A stretch of 35,052 bases of DNA from Betaproteobacteria bacterium (lineage in GTDB: Bacteria > Pseudomonadota > Gammaproteobacteria > Burkholderiales > SG8-41): assembly GCA_016199545.1 (NCBI GenBank), contig JACQGN010000189.1:1-35052 (forward strand), in the 5' to 3' direction. The notes below the pieces were generated by a model. The model did no database searches. It was not told where the DNA came from and saw only the letters and a program-made list of their open reading frames with translations. A program made the position numbers and the translations under genes. How positions within the stretch are numbered: position 1 is the stretch's first letter; each line of letters starts with the position of its first letter. Below are positions 15,061 through 23,483 of the stretch, one piece after another.

Positions 15061-15741
15061 GTGCTGGAGCCAGGGGGAAACAGGCTGGCCGGGAGAGCGA
15101 ATGGGTTTGAGTCGCGCATCATACACGGATTTGCCCGAAAAGTCGCGCTGATCGAGGCCGCGGGGCTTGCGCGGGGCGGCCTGCCGCATCTCTACTACAT
15201 CTCATCCGGGCCGCAGGATGGGTCCAGTCCTTGCGTGCCGCGACAGAATCTGTCGGGACGCAATATCACGCGTGGCGACGTGATCAACATCGAAGTGAGC
15301 GTGAGCTACTGGGGTTACTCGGGCCAGGCCCACCGGCCGATCTTCGTGCAAAGTGAACCGATCGAACTCTATCGCCGCCTGTGCGAGTGCTCGCTCGAAG
15401 CCTACCACCGGGGAATCGGGAAGTTACGCGCCGGCGCCACCAGCGAAGACCTGCTCGATGCCTCTGATATCATCGCCGCGCGCGGCTTCACCATCAACGA
15501 CGGCTACCTGCACGGCTTCGGCATTGGCCTCCTGCCGCCCTCGGTCGGCACGCGCCAGAGCGGGCTCGGCATCCCGACCCCCCCGTTCGTTCTGGAGGAA
15601 AACATGTGCGTCGTGCTGCAGCCCAACGTCGTAACAAACGACGAGCGCGCCGGCGTGCAACTCGGAAACCTGTTGCGGATCACCCGGGACGGAACCGAAT
15701 GCCTGCACGGCCTGCCGCTCCAGTATTTCGTGACAGCCTGA
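15061..15741 (+). pseudogene. C-terminal fragment of an M24 creatinase-like protein
   Basis: The homologous part is the catalytic-type half only: GLARGGLPHLYYISSGPQ, GDVINIEVSVSYWGYSGQAHRPI, LRAGATSEDLLDAS, GYLHGFGIGLLPPSVGTR and ENMCVVLQPNVVT. The N-terminal domain of about 180 residues is missing, and the reading frame begins within a helix without a convincing ribosome-binding site. It shows the same kind of metal-site change as the intact M24 gene at 7078-8508 (Glu where Asp is usual in GDVINIEV), so both belong to one subfamily. The frame itself is undamaged, hence a recent 5' truncation. The flanking RRM gene promoter region now abuts it. Confidence 0.75.
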
Positions 15742-15814
15742 TGGCCGCGGGCCGATACTCCTCTCCCGAAGCAAACATGGAAAATAAGTCCGGCACGCAA
15801 CCCCGCGCGGCGGT

Positions 15815-15934
15815 ATGGCGCAGTGGCGCGAGCGTCTCTTTGCAACGATGGCGCGCAACGCCGGCAGCGCCGCCGCCTACTTCAACCTGCCCACCAACCG
15901 CGTGATCGAGCTGGGCACGCAGGTGGAAATCTGA
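15815..15934 (+). pseudogene. Remnant of the C-terminus of a Kup-type potassium transporter
   Basis: A 39-codon stretch ends in a natural TGA and contains [28 protein letters not shown] and IELGTQVEI. This is the hallmark C-terminal end of Kup/KUP low-affinity K+ transporters (pattern W-x-E-x-L-F-x-x-M-x-R-N-A ... F[16 protein letters not shown]). The preceding 12 membrane segments are absent: the DNA upstream is the M24 fragment. It is therefore a 3' stub left by deletion or rearrangement. The rest of the gap 15742-16054 shows nothing else recognisable. Confidence 0.82.
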
Positions 15935-16054
15935 CGCGCACCAGTCGGGACGGTACGGGCTGCGGCAAACGTCCGCCGTGGCGTAGCGCACCGCACGCAC
16001 CTTGCACGGAAGGCGGAATCGTCATCTGGGGCGGGAGGGATGGCCCGAAGCGTG

Positions 16055-16083
16055 GTATTGCAATATGTCTCATACTGTAATAC
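16055..16083. promoter_or_regulatory. Imperfect inverted repeat, candidate operator of the toxin-antitoxin pair
   Basis: GTATTGCAATA (16055-16065) and TACTGTAATAC (16073-16083) are inverted copies with two mismatches around a 7-base spacer, ending 10 bases before the antitoxin ATG. Ribbon-helix-helix antitoxins usually repress their own promoter through such palindromes. The AT-rich halves could also contain the promoter, but no well-spaced -35/-10 pair is clear. Confidence 0.5.
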
Positions 16084-16093
16084 GATCGCGGCC

Positions 16094-16372
16094 ATGGAAG
16101 GAATCTCGGTCAAACTGCCGCCGTCCCTGGGCAACGCGCTTGCCGCCGAAGCGCGGCGGCGGAACGTGACGCAGTCGACGATCGTGCGTGAAGCGCTCGA
16201 GCATCGCCTGCTCGACCGTCCCGACCGGGACGGCGGGCCGAGTTGCGCTGATCTCGTTCAGGATCTCGCCGGCTCGGTCAAGAGCGGCCGGCGTGATCTC
16301 GCCACCAACAAGGCGCTCCTCCGGGCCGCCGTGAGGGCGGATGCCCGACGTGGACGCAAGCGTCCTCGTTGA
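16094..16372 (+). CDS. Ribbon-helix-helix (CopG-like) antitoxin
   Basis: The 92-residue protein starts at MEGISVKLPPSLGNALAAEA; longer in-frame starts exist but run through the palindrome. The N-terminal 45 residues show the RHH pattern: a short beta strand (ISVKLPP), a helix (LGNALAAEARRRN) and a second helix after VTQSTIVREALEHRLL. The rest is charged and basic, as expected for the toxin-binding tail. It overlaps the PIN toxin gene by 32 bases, the common VapBC-like arrangement with coupled translation. No strong ribosome-binding site is visible. Confidence 0.85.
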   Translation: MEGISVKLPPSLGNALAAEARRRNVTQSTIVREALEHRLLDRPDRDGGPSCADLVQDLAGSVKSGRRDLATNKALLRAAVRADARRGRKRPR

Positions 16373-16763
16373 TACCGGCCCGATCGTGGCCATGCTCGAT
16401 GCGGACGAGGCGAATCACGATTGGGTGATGTCTCAGGTCGAGCGGTTGCGGCCGCCGCTGGTAACGTGCGAAGCGGTCCTGACCGAGGCCGCGTTCCTGG
16501 TGTCCAGAACGGGCTTCCGTTCGAACATCGTCCCGCAGCTCGTCACACGGGGATTCGTTACGGTGGCGAAGCTGTTCGACGACGATGCCACCGAGATCGC
16601 GAGGCTGATGGCCCGCTATCGAAACGTTCCGATGTCGCTGACCGACGCGTGTCTGGTCAGGCTCGTTGAGCGCACGCCGAACGCCACGCTCTTCACGCTG
16701 GATTCCGACTTCGGCATCTATCGCCAGAAGGGCCGACGCCTCATCCCGCTGCTGGCGCCCTGA
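16341..16763 (+). CDS. PIN-domain toxin (VapC-like ribonuclease)
   Basis: The 140-residue protein has a complete PIN acidic set: Asp11 in VLVDTGPIVAML, Glu49 in CEAVLTEAAFLV, Asp102 in SLTDACLVRL, and Asp121 or Asp123 in LFTLDSDFGIYR. VapC toxins are Mg2+-dependent endoribonucleases that cleave tRNA or rRNA; this copy appears catalytically intact. It overlaps the upstream RHH antitoxin, which should bind and neutralise it. The pair lies between degraded genes, a typical place for addiction modules or their insertion. Confidence 0.93.
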   Translation: MPDVDASVLVDTGPIVAMLDADEANHDWVMSQVERLRPPLVTCEAVLTEAAFLVSRTGFRSNIVPQLVTRGFVTVAKLFDDDATEIARLMARYRNVPMSLTDACLVRLVERTPNATLFTLDSDFGIYRQKGRRLIPLLAP

Positions 16764-16859
16764 CGTACGCCACCGGGGCTTTCCCCCGCTCCCTTCCCCC
16801 TACGCCTCCCGCCTCGCGACTCTTTCGTGAGTTCCTCGGCCGTCGTCTTCAGCATTCAC

Positions 16860-17377
16860 TTACTGCAGCTTGATCCCCGCGTCCTTGATCACCTTGGTCC
16901 ACTTGGTGATCTCGCTCTTCACGTAGGCGCCAAACTCTTCCGGGGTGGTCGGAACCGCCTCCGCGCCGAAATCGACCGGTGCGCCACCAGCACGATCGCG
17001 GAGGCGACGAGGTTGGTGATGGGCTCGAAGTCGCGGATCGGATCGTAGGCGAGATTCCTGTAGAGGCTCTGAGGGCTGACGTGCGTGCCGATGTGGCCGA
17101 TGAGCAGCGTCTGCCCGTCCGGCGACGCCCGCGATGCGATCTCGGCGCTGACGATGCCGCCGGCGGCTGCGCGGTTGTCCACGACCACCTGGCGGCGCCA
17201 GGCATCGGTCAGCTTCTGCGCGATGAAGCGCGCGCTCAGGTCCGAAGTGCTGCCCGGGGAGCCCGCGATAACGCGCACCGGACGGCTCGGGTAGTTCTTG
17301 GCGGGATCTGCACCCTGTGCCAGCACCATCAACGGCGCCGACATCACCGCCGCTGAAATCCAAAAACAAGCTCTCAT
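16860..17377 (-). pseudogene. Decayed Bug/TctC-family receptor gene (internal deletion and frameshift)
   Basis: ATG 17377 after GGGAGGAC opens a normal receptor: signal peptide MRACFWISAAVMSAPLMVLA, VRVIAGSPGSTSDLSARFIAQ, VVVDNRAAAGGIVSAEI, GHIGTHVSPQSLYRNLAYDP and ITNLVASAIVLVAHRS. At about 16970-16990 it jumps to another frame encoding only the last 40 residues (TPEEFGAYVKSEITKWTKVIKDAGIKLQ). About 150 residues of the usual 320 are missing. The junction is flanked by short GC-rich direct or inverted matches (CGCCTCCGCG and CGCGGAGGCG), which could have promoted the deletion. It cannot make a functional receptor. Confidence 0.85.
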
Positions 17378-17429
17378 ACTGCCGTCCTCCCGTTTCGAGG
17401 CCGACCCAGCGGCCCGCGCCGTTGCGATT

Positions 17430-20400
17430 CTACCTTGGGTCTCCCGCCGCTGGACTCCACTCGCGCCAGCCGCCGAGCAGCGGGAAATACAGCCCGAGGC
17501 GGATCGGGCGGCCGTCAATCCGGCTCATGAGCGTGGCATAGCGCTCGAGCTGGGGCCGGTAACGCTCCAGTTCGCGGTCGAGAAATGCTTCGATGTCTCC
17601 GCCCTCGTGCCCGCCTGTTTTGTAATCCACGATCCAGCGCGTGCCGGCCTCGTCGGTAAATGTGCGGTCCATCGCGACGCTCGCGAGTTCGCCGCCGATC
17701 ATCCCGGTGAGCTTCAGTTCGGAGCGGGCGTTCTCCCGGGCGCCGAGCACCCAGCGGCCGCGCGGATCGTCCAGCGTCTGCTGCAGTGCGATCGCCACCC
17801 GCCCGGTGGCGTCGTCCATGACCTCGGCTGACACGCCACGTGCCACGAGTTCATCCCGGAAAATTTTCCTCAGCGCGCCAACCCGCCCGGCGTCCCACGC
17901 TTCGAGCCCGTCTACCGCGATACGCTGCAGCCAGCGGTGCACGATGCTGCCGGTGTGCCGCGCAGTCTCGCCCACCCACGAGAACTCGATCTCCTCTCTC
18001 TCGCGCGCGGCATCCGGGGGCGGCGCCCATCCGACGCGGGGCGGGGGCGAAGGCGGCTGCCAGCCGGCAGCGATGCGGCGCAAGGATTGATCGACCTCCT
18101 TCCCGGCCGCGCCTGCTTGCACGAGAGCGGGCGAAGATTCGACCCACCGCCCCGCCGCTTCGGCGTACACGGACTCGACCATGGGCCAGAGCTCACCGAG
18201 CAGCGTTCTCGCGCCCGGCGGCTTCAGCGCGGGCACGCCGTCGTCACCGACCGCCAGGCGCGCGTCACCGAGCAAGTGCAGGCGCTGCCGTGCCCGCGTA
18301 GCGGCCACGTAGAGCAGGCGCCCGCTTTCGAGGCGCTGCTTTTCGGCCTCGATCTTCTGCAGCCAGCGGTAAATCGGATCGTCGTCGACACCGGTCTCCT
18401 GGATCGGCGCGAGCAGCAGATCGGTGGTGCCGTCGCTGTCCCGGCGCGGCTGCTCCATCCACAGGAACAGCCTGCTGTCGTCGCCGCGCGGCGCACGGCC
18501 CAGGCCGGGCACGATCACCGTGTCGAATTCGAGGCCTTTCGCCTTGTGGATGGTCATGATCTGGAGCCGCTCGTCCGCCTGCAGGTCCGGCAGCGCGTAG
18601 AGATCGGCGAGCCCTTCCTCGAATGCCGCCGGATCGGCGATTTCGCCCGCCTCCTCGTGTGACTCGAGATAGTCGAAGTAGATCTCGGCGTCCTCGAGGT
18701 CCGTCGTATCCTCGACGCACGCCGGCCCGGAGAGCGCGAACCAAGCCCCGACGGTGCGGCTGCGCAGCGAGCCGCGGCAGCGATGATCGAGGCACGCCCG
18801 CAAGACGGCGCACACCCGCTGCAGCCGCGCGCGGCCATCGGCGGACAGCGCCGCGACGCGCACGCCGTCATTCATCAGTTCCCACACCGTGCGCTTCGCA
18901 TCGGCGCCAGCAAGCTCGCTGAGATCGGCGAGCGTCAATCCGCACCACGGCGCGCGCAGCAGAGCGAGCCATGCGAGCCGGTCGGCCGGATGCGAAAGCG
19001 CGCGCGTCAGCGCCAGCAGATCCTGCACGACCGGGCGGTGGCCCAGCTCCTCGATCTCGATCGCGCGAAAGCGCAGCCCGGCATCCTTGAGCTGCGGCAC
19101 GATCTCGCGCAGATGGCCGCGGTTGCGCACCAGGATCGCGATTCCCGCTTCCGCGTCCTCGCGCCGCGCCTGAGCGACGATCTCGACCACTCTTGCGGCT
19201 TCTCGCGCGCGATCCCCGTTGAAGAACGGGTGCACCCTGACCGCAGTACCCGGCAGCGCCGCACGCGTCGCGACCGATAGCGTGTACGGCACCGAGCCGG
19301 TGGCGATGTCCTCCCGCTCCGGCATCACCCGCGCGAACGCCGCGTTGACCCACTCGACGATGCCGGCCTGCGAGCGGAAATTGGCAGCCAGGCCGATGGC
19401 ATGGAGCTCGATGCCCGCGATGCCCGCCGCGCGCGCGCGCAGGAAGAGCCCGACTTCGGCCTCGCGGAAGCGATAGATCGACTGCATCGGATCGCCGACC
19501 GCGAACACCGTGCGCCCGTCGCCAGGCTCCCAGCCGGCGGTGAGCCGCGCGACCAATTCGTACTGGCTGATCGAGGTGTCCTGGAATTCGTCCACCAGCA
19601 GATGGCGGATGCGGTAATCGAGCGCGAGCGCGAGGTCGCTCGGTCCCTCCACCCCGCCGAGCGCCCGCAAAGCGCCCTGGGCGACCTCGGTGAAATCGAC
19701 GCAGCCGCGCCCCTGGAACATGAGTTTCAACTGCGCGGTCGCGTTGGGCAGCAGCCGCATGATGGCGCCCAGCACCTCCCACTGACCTTCACTGTACCTT
19801 TCCGGGGGAAGCCGCCGCATATCGGCGAGCGCGGCACGGAACACATCGTGCTCTTCCAGTCCGGCAAACAGCGCCAGCGCGCGCTCCTTCCAGAGCTGCG
19901 CCGGCTTGCCCGCGGGAAACCCCTGATTTTTCGTGAGGCTCCGCCGCCACTGATCCACTTCGGTCAGGAACAGGCGGGCAAGCTCACCCCAGTCTTCAAC
20001 GCTGTCCCCGAATGCCCCGCGCCCGAGATTGCGAAGAACGTAGCCGGCTATCGACTTCCACTCCGCCTCCACCTCCGGCGGAAGCAGCTCGCGCATGCGC
20101 GCGACCGCGTTGCGTCTCACGTCTTGCAGGGCGGCCTCCAGTTCCGCGCGCTCCCTGCCATGCACGTGGCGCAGCCAGTGATCACGGCGGCTCAACATGT
20201 CGGCGAGCAGCGTCTCGATGCGCGCGACATCGTTGTCGAGGTGCGTGAGCAAACGCTCGACGTCCCGCGCGACCGCCGCGTCGCTTTCGACCAGCCCGAT
20301 GGTCGCGCGCGCTGCCTCGAGGTACAGTTCGGCCGCGTCCTCGATGCTCTCCGGCTGCGAGCCGAAACGGGACATCACCGGCATCTGGCGCGTGAGACCC

Positions 20401-20777
20401 GAGCACAGCGAGTCGATGGTCTGAATGCGCAGGCGCGCCGGGTTCTCGGCAAGGCCCCACCCGGCCCCGGTGTCGCGCGCGAGAGCGGCGGAGGCGAGTT
20501 CGAGCGTCGCCCGCTCGTGCTCGCTCGCAGGGGTCTTGCCGGCGCGCGCGTCTTCGAGTGCGCCCAGGACGCGCTCGCGCATCTCGCCGGCGGCCTTGCG
20601 GGTGAAGGTGATGGCGACGATTTCCTCGGGATGATCGACACGCGCCAGCAACAGGAGGTAGCGCTGGATCAGGAGCTCGGTCTTGCCCGATCCCGCGGGC
20701 GCCTGCACGATGAACGAGCGCGCGGGGTCGAGCGCGCGGCGGCGCGCGGCAAGATCGGGAACGCCGCCGGCGCTCAT
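17430..20777 (-). CDS. UvrD/Rep-family helicase-nuclease (AddA/RecB-like)
   Basis: The 1115-residue protein starts at ATG 20777, overlapping the upstream stop as ATGA. Superfamily 1A motifs are complete: Walker A QAPAGSGKTELL (25-36), AITFTRKAAGEMRER (55-69), DEFQDT (396-401), VGDPMQSIYRFREAE (427-441), AIGLAANFRS (460-469), MTIHKAKGLEFDTVIVPG (741-758) and LYVAATRARQRL (822-833). A PD-(D/E)xK nuclease domain lies at the C-terminus with GSIVHRWLQ and VDYKTGG (about 1050). Such proteins unwind and resect double-strand ends to feed RecA. With the AddB-like partner just upstream this is an AddAB-type pair for recombinational repair. Confidence 0.95.
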   Translation of the reverse strand: MSAGGVPDLAARRRALDPARSFIVQAPAGSGKTELLIQRYLLLLARVDHPEEIVAITFTRKAAGEMRERVLGALEDARAGKTPASEHERATLELASAALARDTGAGWGLAENPARLRIQTIDSLCSGLTRQMPVMSRFGSQPESIEDAAELYLEAARATIGLVESDAAVARDVERLLTHLDNDVARIETLLADMLSRRDHWLRHVHGRERAELEAALQDVRRNAVARMRELLPPEVEAEWKSIAGYVLRNLGRGAFGDSVEDWGELARLFLTEVDQWRRSLTKNQGFPAGKPAQLWKERALALFAGLEEHDVFRAALADMRRLPPERYSEGQWEVLGAIMRLLPNATAQLKLMFQGRGCVDFTEVAQGALRALGGVEGPSDLALALDYRIRHLLVDEFQDTSISQYELVARLTAGWEPGDGRTVFAVGDPMQSIYRFREAEVGLFLRARAAGIAGIELHAIGLAANFRSQAGIVEWVNAAFARVMPEREDIATGSVPYTLSVATRAALPGTAVRVHPFFNGDRAREAARVVEIVAQARREDAEAGIAILVRNRGHLREIVPQLKDAGLRFRAIEIEELGHRPVVQDLLALTRALSHPADRLAWLALLRAPWCGLTLADLSELAGADAKRTVWELMNDGVRVAALSADGRARLQRVCAVLRACLDHRCRGSLRSRTVGAWFALSGPACVEDTTDLEDAEIYFDYLESHEEAGEIADPAAFEEGLADLYALPDLQADERLQIMTIHKAKGLEFDTVIVPGLGRAPRGDDSRLFLWMEQPRRDSDGTTDLLLAPIQETGVDDDPIYRWLQKIEAEKQRLESGRLLYVAATRARQRLHLLGDARLAVGDDGVPALKPPGARTLLGELWPMVESVYAEAAGRWVESSPALVQAGAAGKEVDQSLRRIAAGWQPPSPPPRVGWAPPPDAAREREEIEFSWVGETARHTGSIVHRWLQRIAVDGLEAWDAGRVGALRKIFRDELVARGVSAEVMDDATGRVAIALQQTLDDPRGRWVLGARENARSELKLTGMIGGELASVAMDRTFTDEAGTRWIVDYKTGGHEGGDIEAFLDRELERYRPQLERYATLMSRIDGRPIRLGLYFPLLGGWREWSPAAGDPR

Positions 20778-23449
20778 GCCGCATCCTCGTCGAGCGCGTT
20801 CTCGATCCGCTCGTAGATGCGGCAGAATGGTTTCACGTCGCAGTAGCGGCAGGTATCCGGGTACTGCTTTGGATCGACGCTGGCGTCTCCCGCCACAAAA
20901 CCGGCGGCTATGCGCGCCAGGTCTGAGCGCCAGGCTCCAACCACTTCCCGCCAGGAGCCGTAGCGGCCACGGTAGCGAGATTCCGAGAGCGCTTTCGTAT
21001 CCGGCAGCAGATCGCCATCGCGTGCGAGCGCGGCAAAGCGCATCTCGCCCGTCCTCACTTGGGCGAACGCCACCGCGGCGGCGTCCGGCTCGCCGCTGAC
21101 CAGATAGAGCGGCAACTGCGGTTCGTCCGGGCGCTCGCCGAGCATGGCGCCCGGCGATGCCTTGCCGGTCTTGTAGTCGATCACGATACGGCGCCCGTCG
21201 TCGGTCTGGTCGACGCGATCGAGACGCGCGTTCAAGGCGAGCCCGCCGATCTCGATGCGGCGCTTGTCCTCGGTGGCGAGGACCGTAAAGCCGCCGCGCT
21301 TCTTCTCGACTTCGAGCCATGCGCGCGTGAGCCGCGCGAGACGCTGTTTCTCGATTTCAGCGAAGCGGCCCGACAGCACGGTTGGCCGTTCGCGCCGGAT
21401 CCGGGCAACCGCGTCTTCCGCCGCCTGCCGGAGCAGCGTGTCGAGATCGGCCTCCCCGATTCCGTCGAGCGCGCTGCGCGTCCTGAGGTGCGCCCACGCC
21501 TGCGCCAGTACGCGGTGCACCAGCGTGCCGCGCTCCATCGCGTCAAGACCGGCGTGCGGCTCCTCCAGGCCTTCGGCTCCCAGCCGGTGGCGCGCGAATG
21601 CGCGAAATGGGCACGCCGCATGATCCCGGATGACCGCAGTGCCGCCACCCACGGCGGCCGGCTCGGCGAGCGGCGGCGCCCTGTCATCCTCGCCGCGCTC
21701 GATCCTGCGCAGGGCATGGACCGCGTCGCGATAGCTCGCGTAGACCGGCAGGGACAATCCCTGCTCCGGCACGGCGACGATGAGCGGGCTCGGCTTGAAA
21801 TCGCGGTCGTCCTCGCGCTGCGGGTAGCTCAACACGACTTCGCCGGCGCTGCACAGCCACTCGCCCGTCAGCCGGCGCGCGAGCTCGAGCGACCCGGCAG
21901 CCGATCCTTGCGGCAATCCCGCCGCGCGCTGCAATTCGATCGGCAGAAATGGATTCGGGCGCGGCCCGCGCGGCCAGGTTTCGTCCGACAGGCCCATGAC
22001 CCACAGGTGATCAAACTGCATGCCGGTCGCTTCGAGCTCGCCGAGGATCTGGATCGGCACGTCGGGCGTCTCCGGCTGGAACAGCACATCCGCCGCCATC
22101 CGCCGCAGGCGCGACACCGCGTCGCCGTAGCCGGCGCGTGGCAAGACGCGGTCGAGCGCGGCAAAATCGGCGAGGACCTCGTGCCATTTCGCCAGCGTCT
22201 GGTATTCAGCCGAATCGAGGCTGCGCTCCCCGGCGAACCCTACGAGCGCGAGCGCATCCGAGATCGCTCGCGCCCACGCGGAGGGCGGCTGCCCGCCAAA
22301 CAGGCGAGCCCTGCGGAACTCGGCGAGCGTCGCCAGGCGCTGAGCGAGAACCGGACAGCCCGTATCCTGATGCGCGATCAACACCAGCATGCGGTCCAGA
22401 GTGATGACCGGTTCGGCGTGCTTTCTCAACCATGCGTCGAATCGCGCGCGCGGCGCGAGCTCGGAATCCGCACCGGCGAGAAAAGGGGAGCGGATCAGCC
22501 GGCTGGCGCGCTTGAAGTCGATCTCCCGTCCCGCCAGTTCGAGGACCAGGAACGCGGCGTCGACGAGCGGATACGAAAACAGCGCTTCGCCGAGAGAAAT
22601 ATTAAAGGGAAACGCCGGGTGCCGGCTGCCCGGCAGCGCGTAATCCGGTTCCATGACAGAACTGAAGATTCTCTGAATCGTCGCGCGGTGCTCGGCCAAA
22701 TCGGGCACGATGATGCCGATGCGCGCCGCACCACTGGCCTCGAGGCGCGCGCGCGCCCATGCCGCAGCGCGGCGTATCTCGTCCCCGCTGTCTGCGCAAG
22801 CCACGCGCAGGCACTCGCTGCTGCGCGGCGCGGGGCCGGCGCCCGTCACTTCGCACCCGACAGCCGCCAGCGCCTCGAAGAACGCGGCCTGCTGCGGCAT
22901 GACCCGGTCGAAGCCGTAATGGACCAGGGATTTCGGCTTGCGGATCTCCGGCCGTGGCAGCAACGATGCAGTCACGTCAGCAAGACGTGCGTCATCGGTG
23001 TGCCGCTCGCGCCGGCTGAGGTTCTCGTAACGCTGCGCCCATTGGTGAAACGCCCTGCCGTCGTCATTGAGCGGAACGCGCCCGAGCTGCGGCATGAGGC
23101 GCCAGATGTGTGCGAGTTGCCACGCCTCGCGCGCGAGCGCGGCCGTCTCCGGAATCGCAAGCAATGCCCGGCCCGCTTCCGAATCGCGGATGATGCCTTC
23201 CCAGAGCGCCTGGTCCTGGGCAGGGGTAAGCAAAACCGGAAGCTCGGTTGCGCTTTGCGAATAGCGCGCGTCTTCATAAGCACGCTCGACGAACGCGGAC
23301 AACGGCAGGATATCCGCGGTCGGCCAGGCCGACTTGCCGGCAGCGGCCTGCCGCTCATCGTGCTGGTGCTTGAGGTGTGCCGCGAGCCTGCGGTTCGGGG
23401 TGACGACCGCGCACCCGGCATCGATCCGTTGCGCGAGGTCGGCTCGCAT
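20774..23449 (-). CDS. AddB-like PD-(D/E)XK nuclease, probable DNA repair protein (TIGR03623 type)
   Basis: The product has 891 residues from ATG 23449 (MRADLAQRIDAG). The helicase-like part lacks a working Walker A (VVTPNRRLAAHLK instead), as in AddB. It retains IGIIVPDLAEHR and LWVMGLSDETWPRG. The C-terminal third is a nuclease with GTLVHRVLAQAW and VIDYKTGKASPGA. Cysteines suit an AddB-type iron-sulfur clamp: one in HAACPFRAFARH, then Cys867, Cys870 and Cys876 (C-x2-C-x5-C) after the nuclease motif. It would act with the AddA-like protein encoded next, coupled by a 4-base overlap. A long antisense open frame over this gene is a GC-rich shadow. Confidence 0.9.
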   Translation of the reverse strand: MRADLAQRIDAGCAVVTPNRRLAAHLKHQHDERQAAAGKSAWPTADILPLSAFVERAYEDARYSQSATELPVLLTPAQDQALWEGIIRDSEAGRALLAIPETAALAREAWQLAHIWRLMPQLGRVPLNDDGRAFHQWAQRYENLSRRERHTDDARLADVTASLLPRPEIRKPKSLVHYGFDRVMPQQAAFFEALAAVGCEVTGAGPAPRSSECLRVACADSGDEIRRAAAWARARLEASGAARIGIIVPDLAEHRATIQRIFSSVMEPDYALPGSRHPAFPFNISLGEALFSYPLVDAAFLVLELAGREIDFKRASRLIRSPFLAGADSELAPRARFDAWLRKHAEPVITLDRMLVLIAHQDTGCPVLAQRLATLAEFRRARLFGGQPPSAWARAISDALALVGFAGERSLDSAEYQTLAKWHEVLADFAALDRVLPRAGYGDAVSRLRRMAADVLFQPETPDVPIQILGELEATGMQFDHLWVMGLSDETWPRGPRPNPFLPIELQRAAGLPQGSAAGSLELARRLTGEWLCSAGEVVLSYPQREDDRDFKPSPLIVAVPEQGLSLPVYASYRDAVHALRRIERGEDDRAPPLAEPAAVGGGTAVIRDHAACPFRAFARHRLGAEGLEEPHAGLDAMERGTLVHRVLAQAWAHLRTRSALDGIGEADLDTLLRQAAEDAVARIRRERPTVLSGRFAEIEKQRLARLTRAWLEVEKKRGGFTVLATEDKRRIEIGGLALNARLDRVDQTDDGRRIVIDYKTGKASPGAMLGERPDEPQLPLYLVSGEPDAAAVAFAQVRTGEMRFAALARDGDLLPDTKALSESRYRGRYGSWREVVGAWRSDLARIAAGFVAGDASVDPKQYPDTCRYCDVKPFCRIYERIENALDEDAA

Positions 23450-23483
23450 CTGGCTACATGTAAATGCTGCTTGCCGGCAGCGG

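Noticed and set aside
19401-20816. 471-codon plus-strand open frame opposite the AddA-like gene
   Set aside because: It lies entirely over conserved helicase motifs of the minus strand, and its composition is shadow-like.
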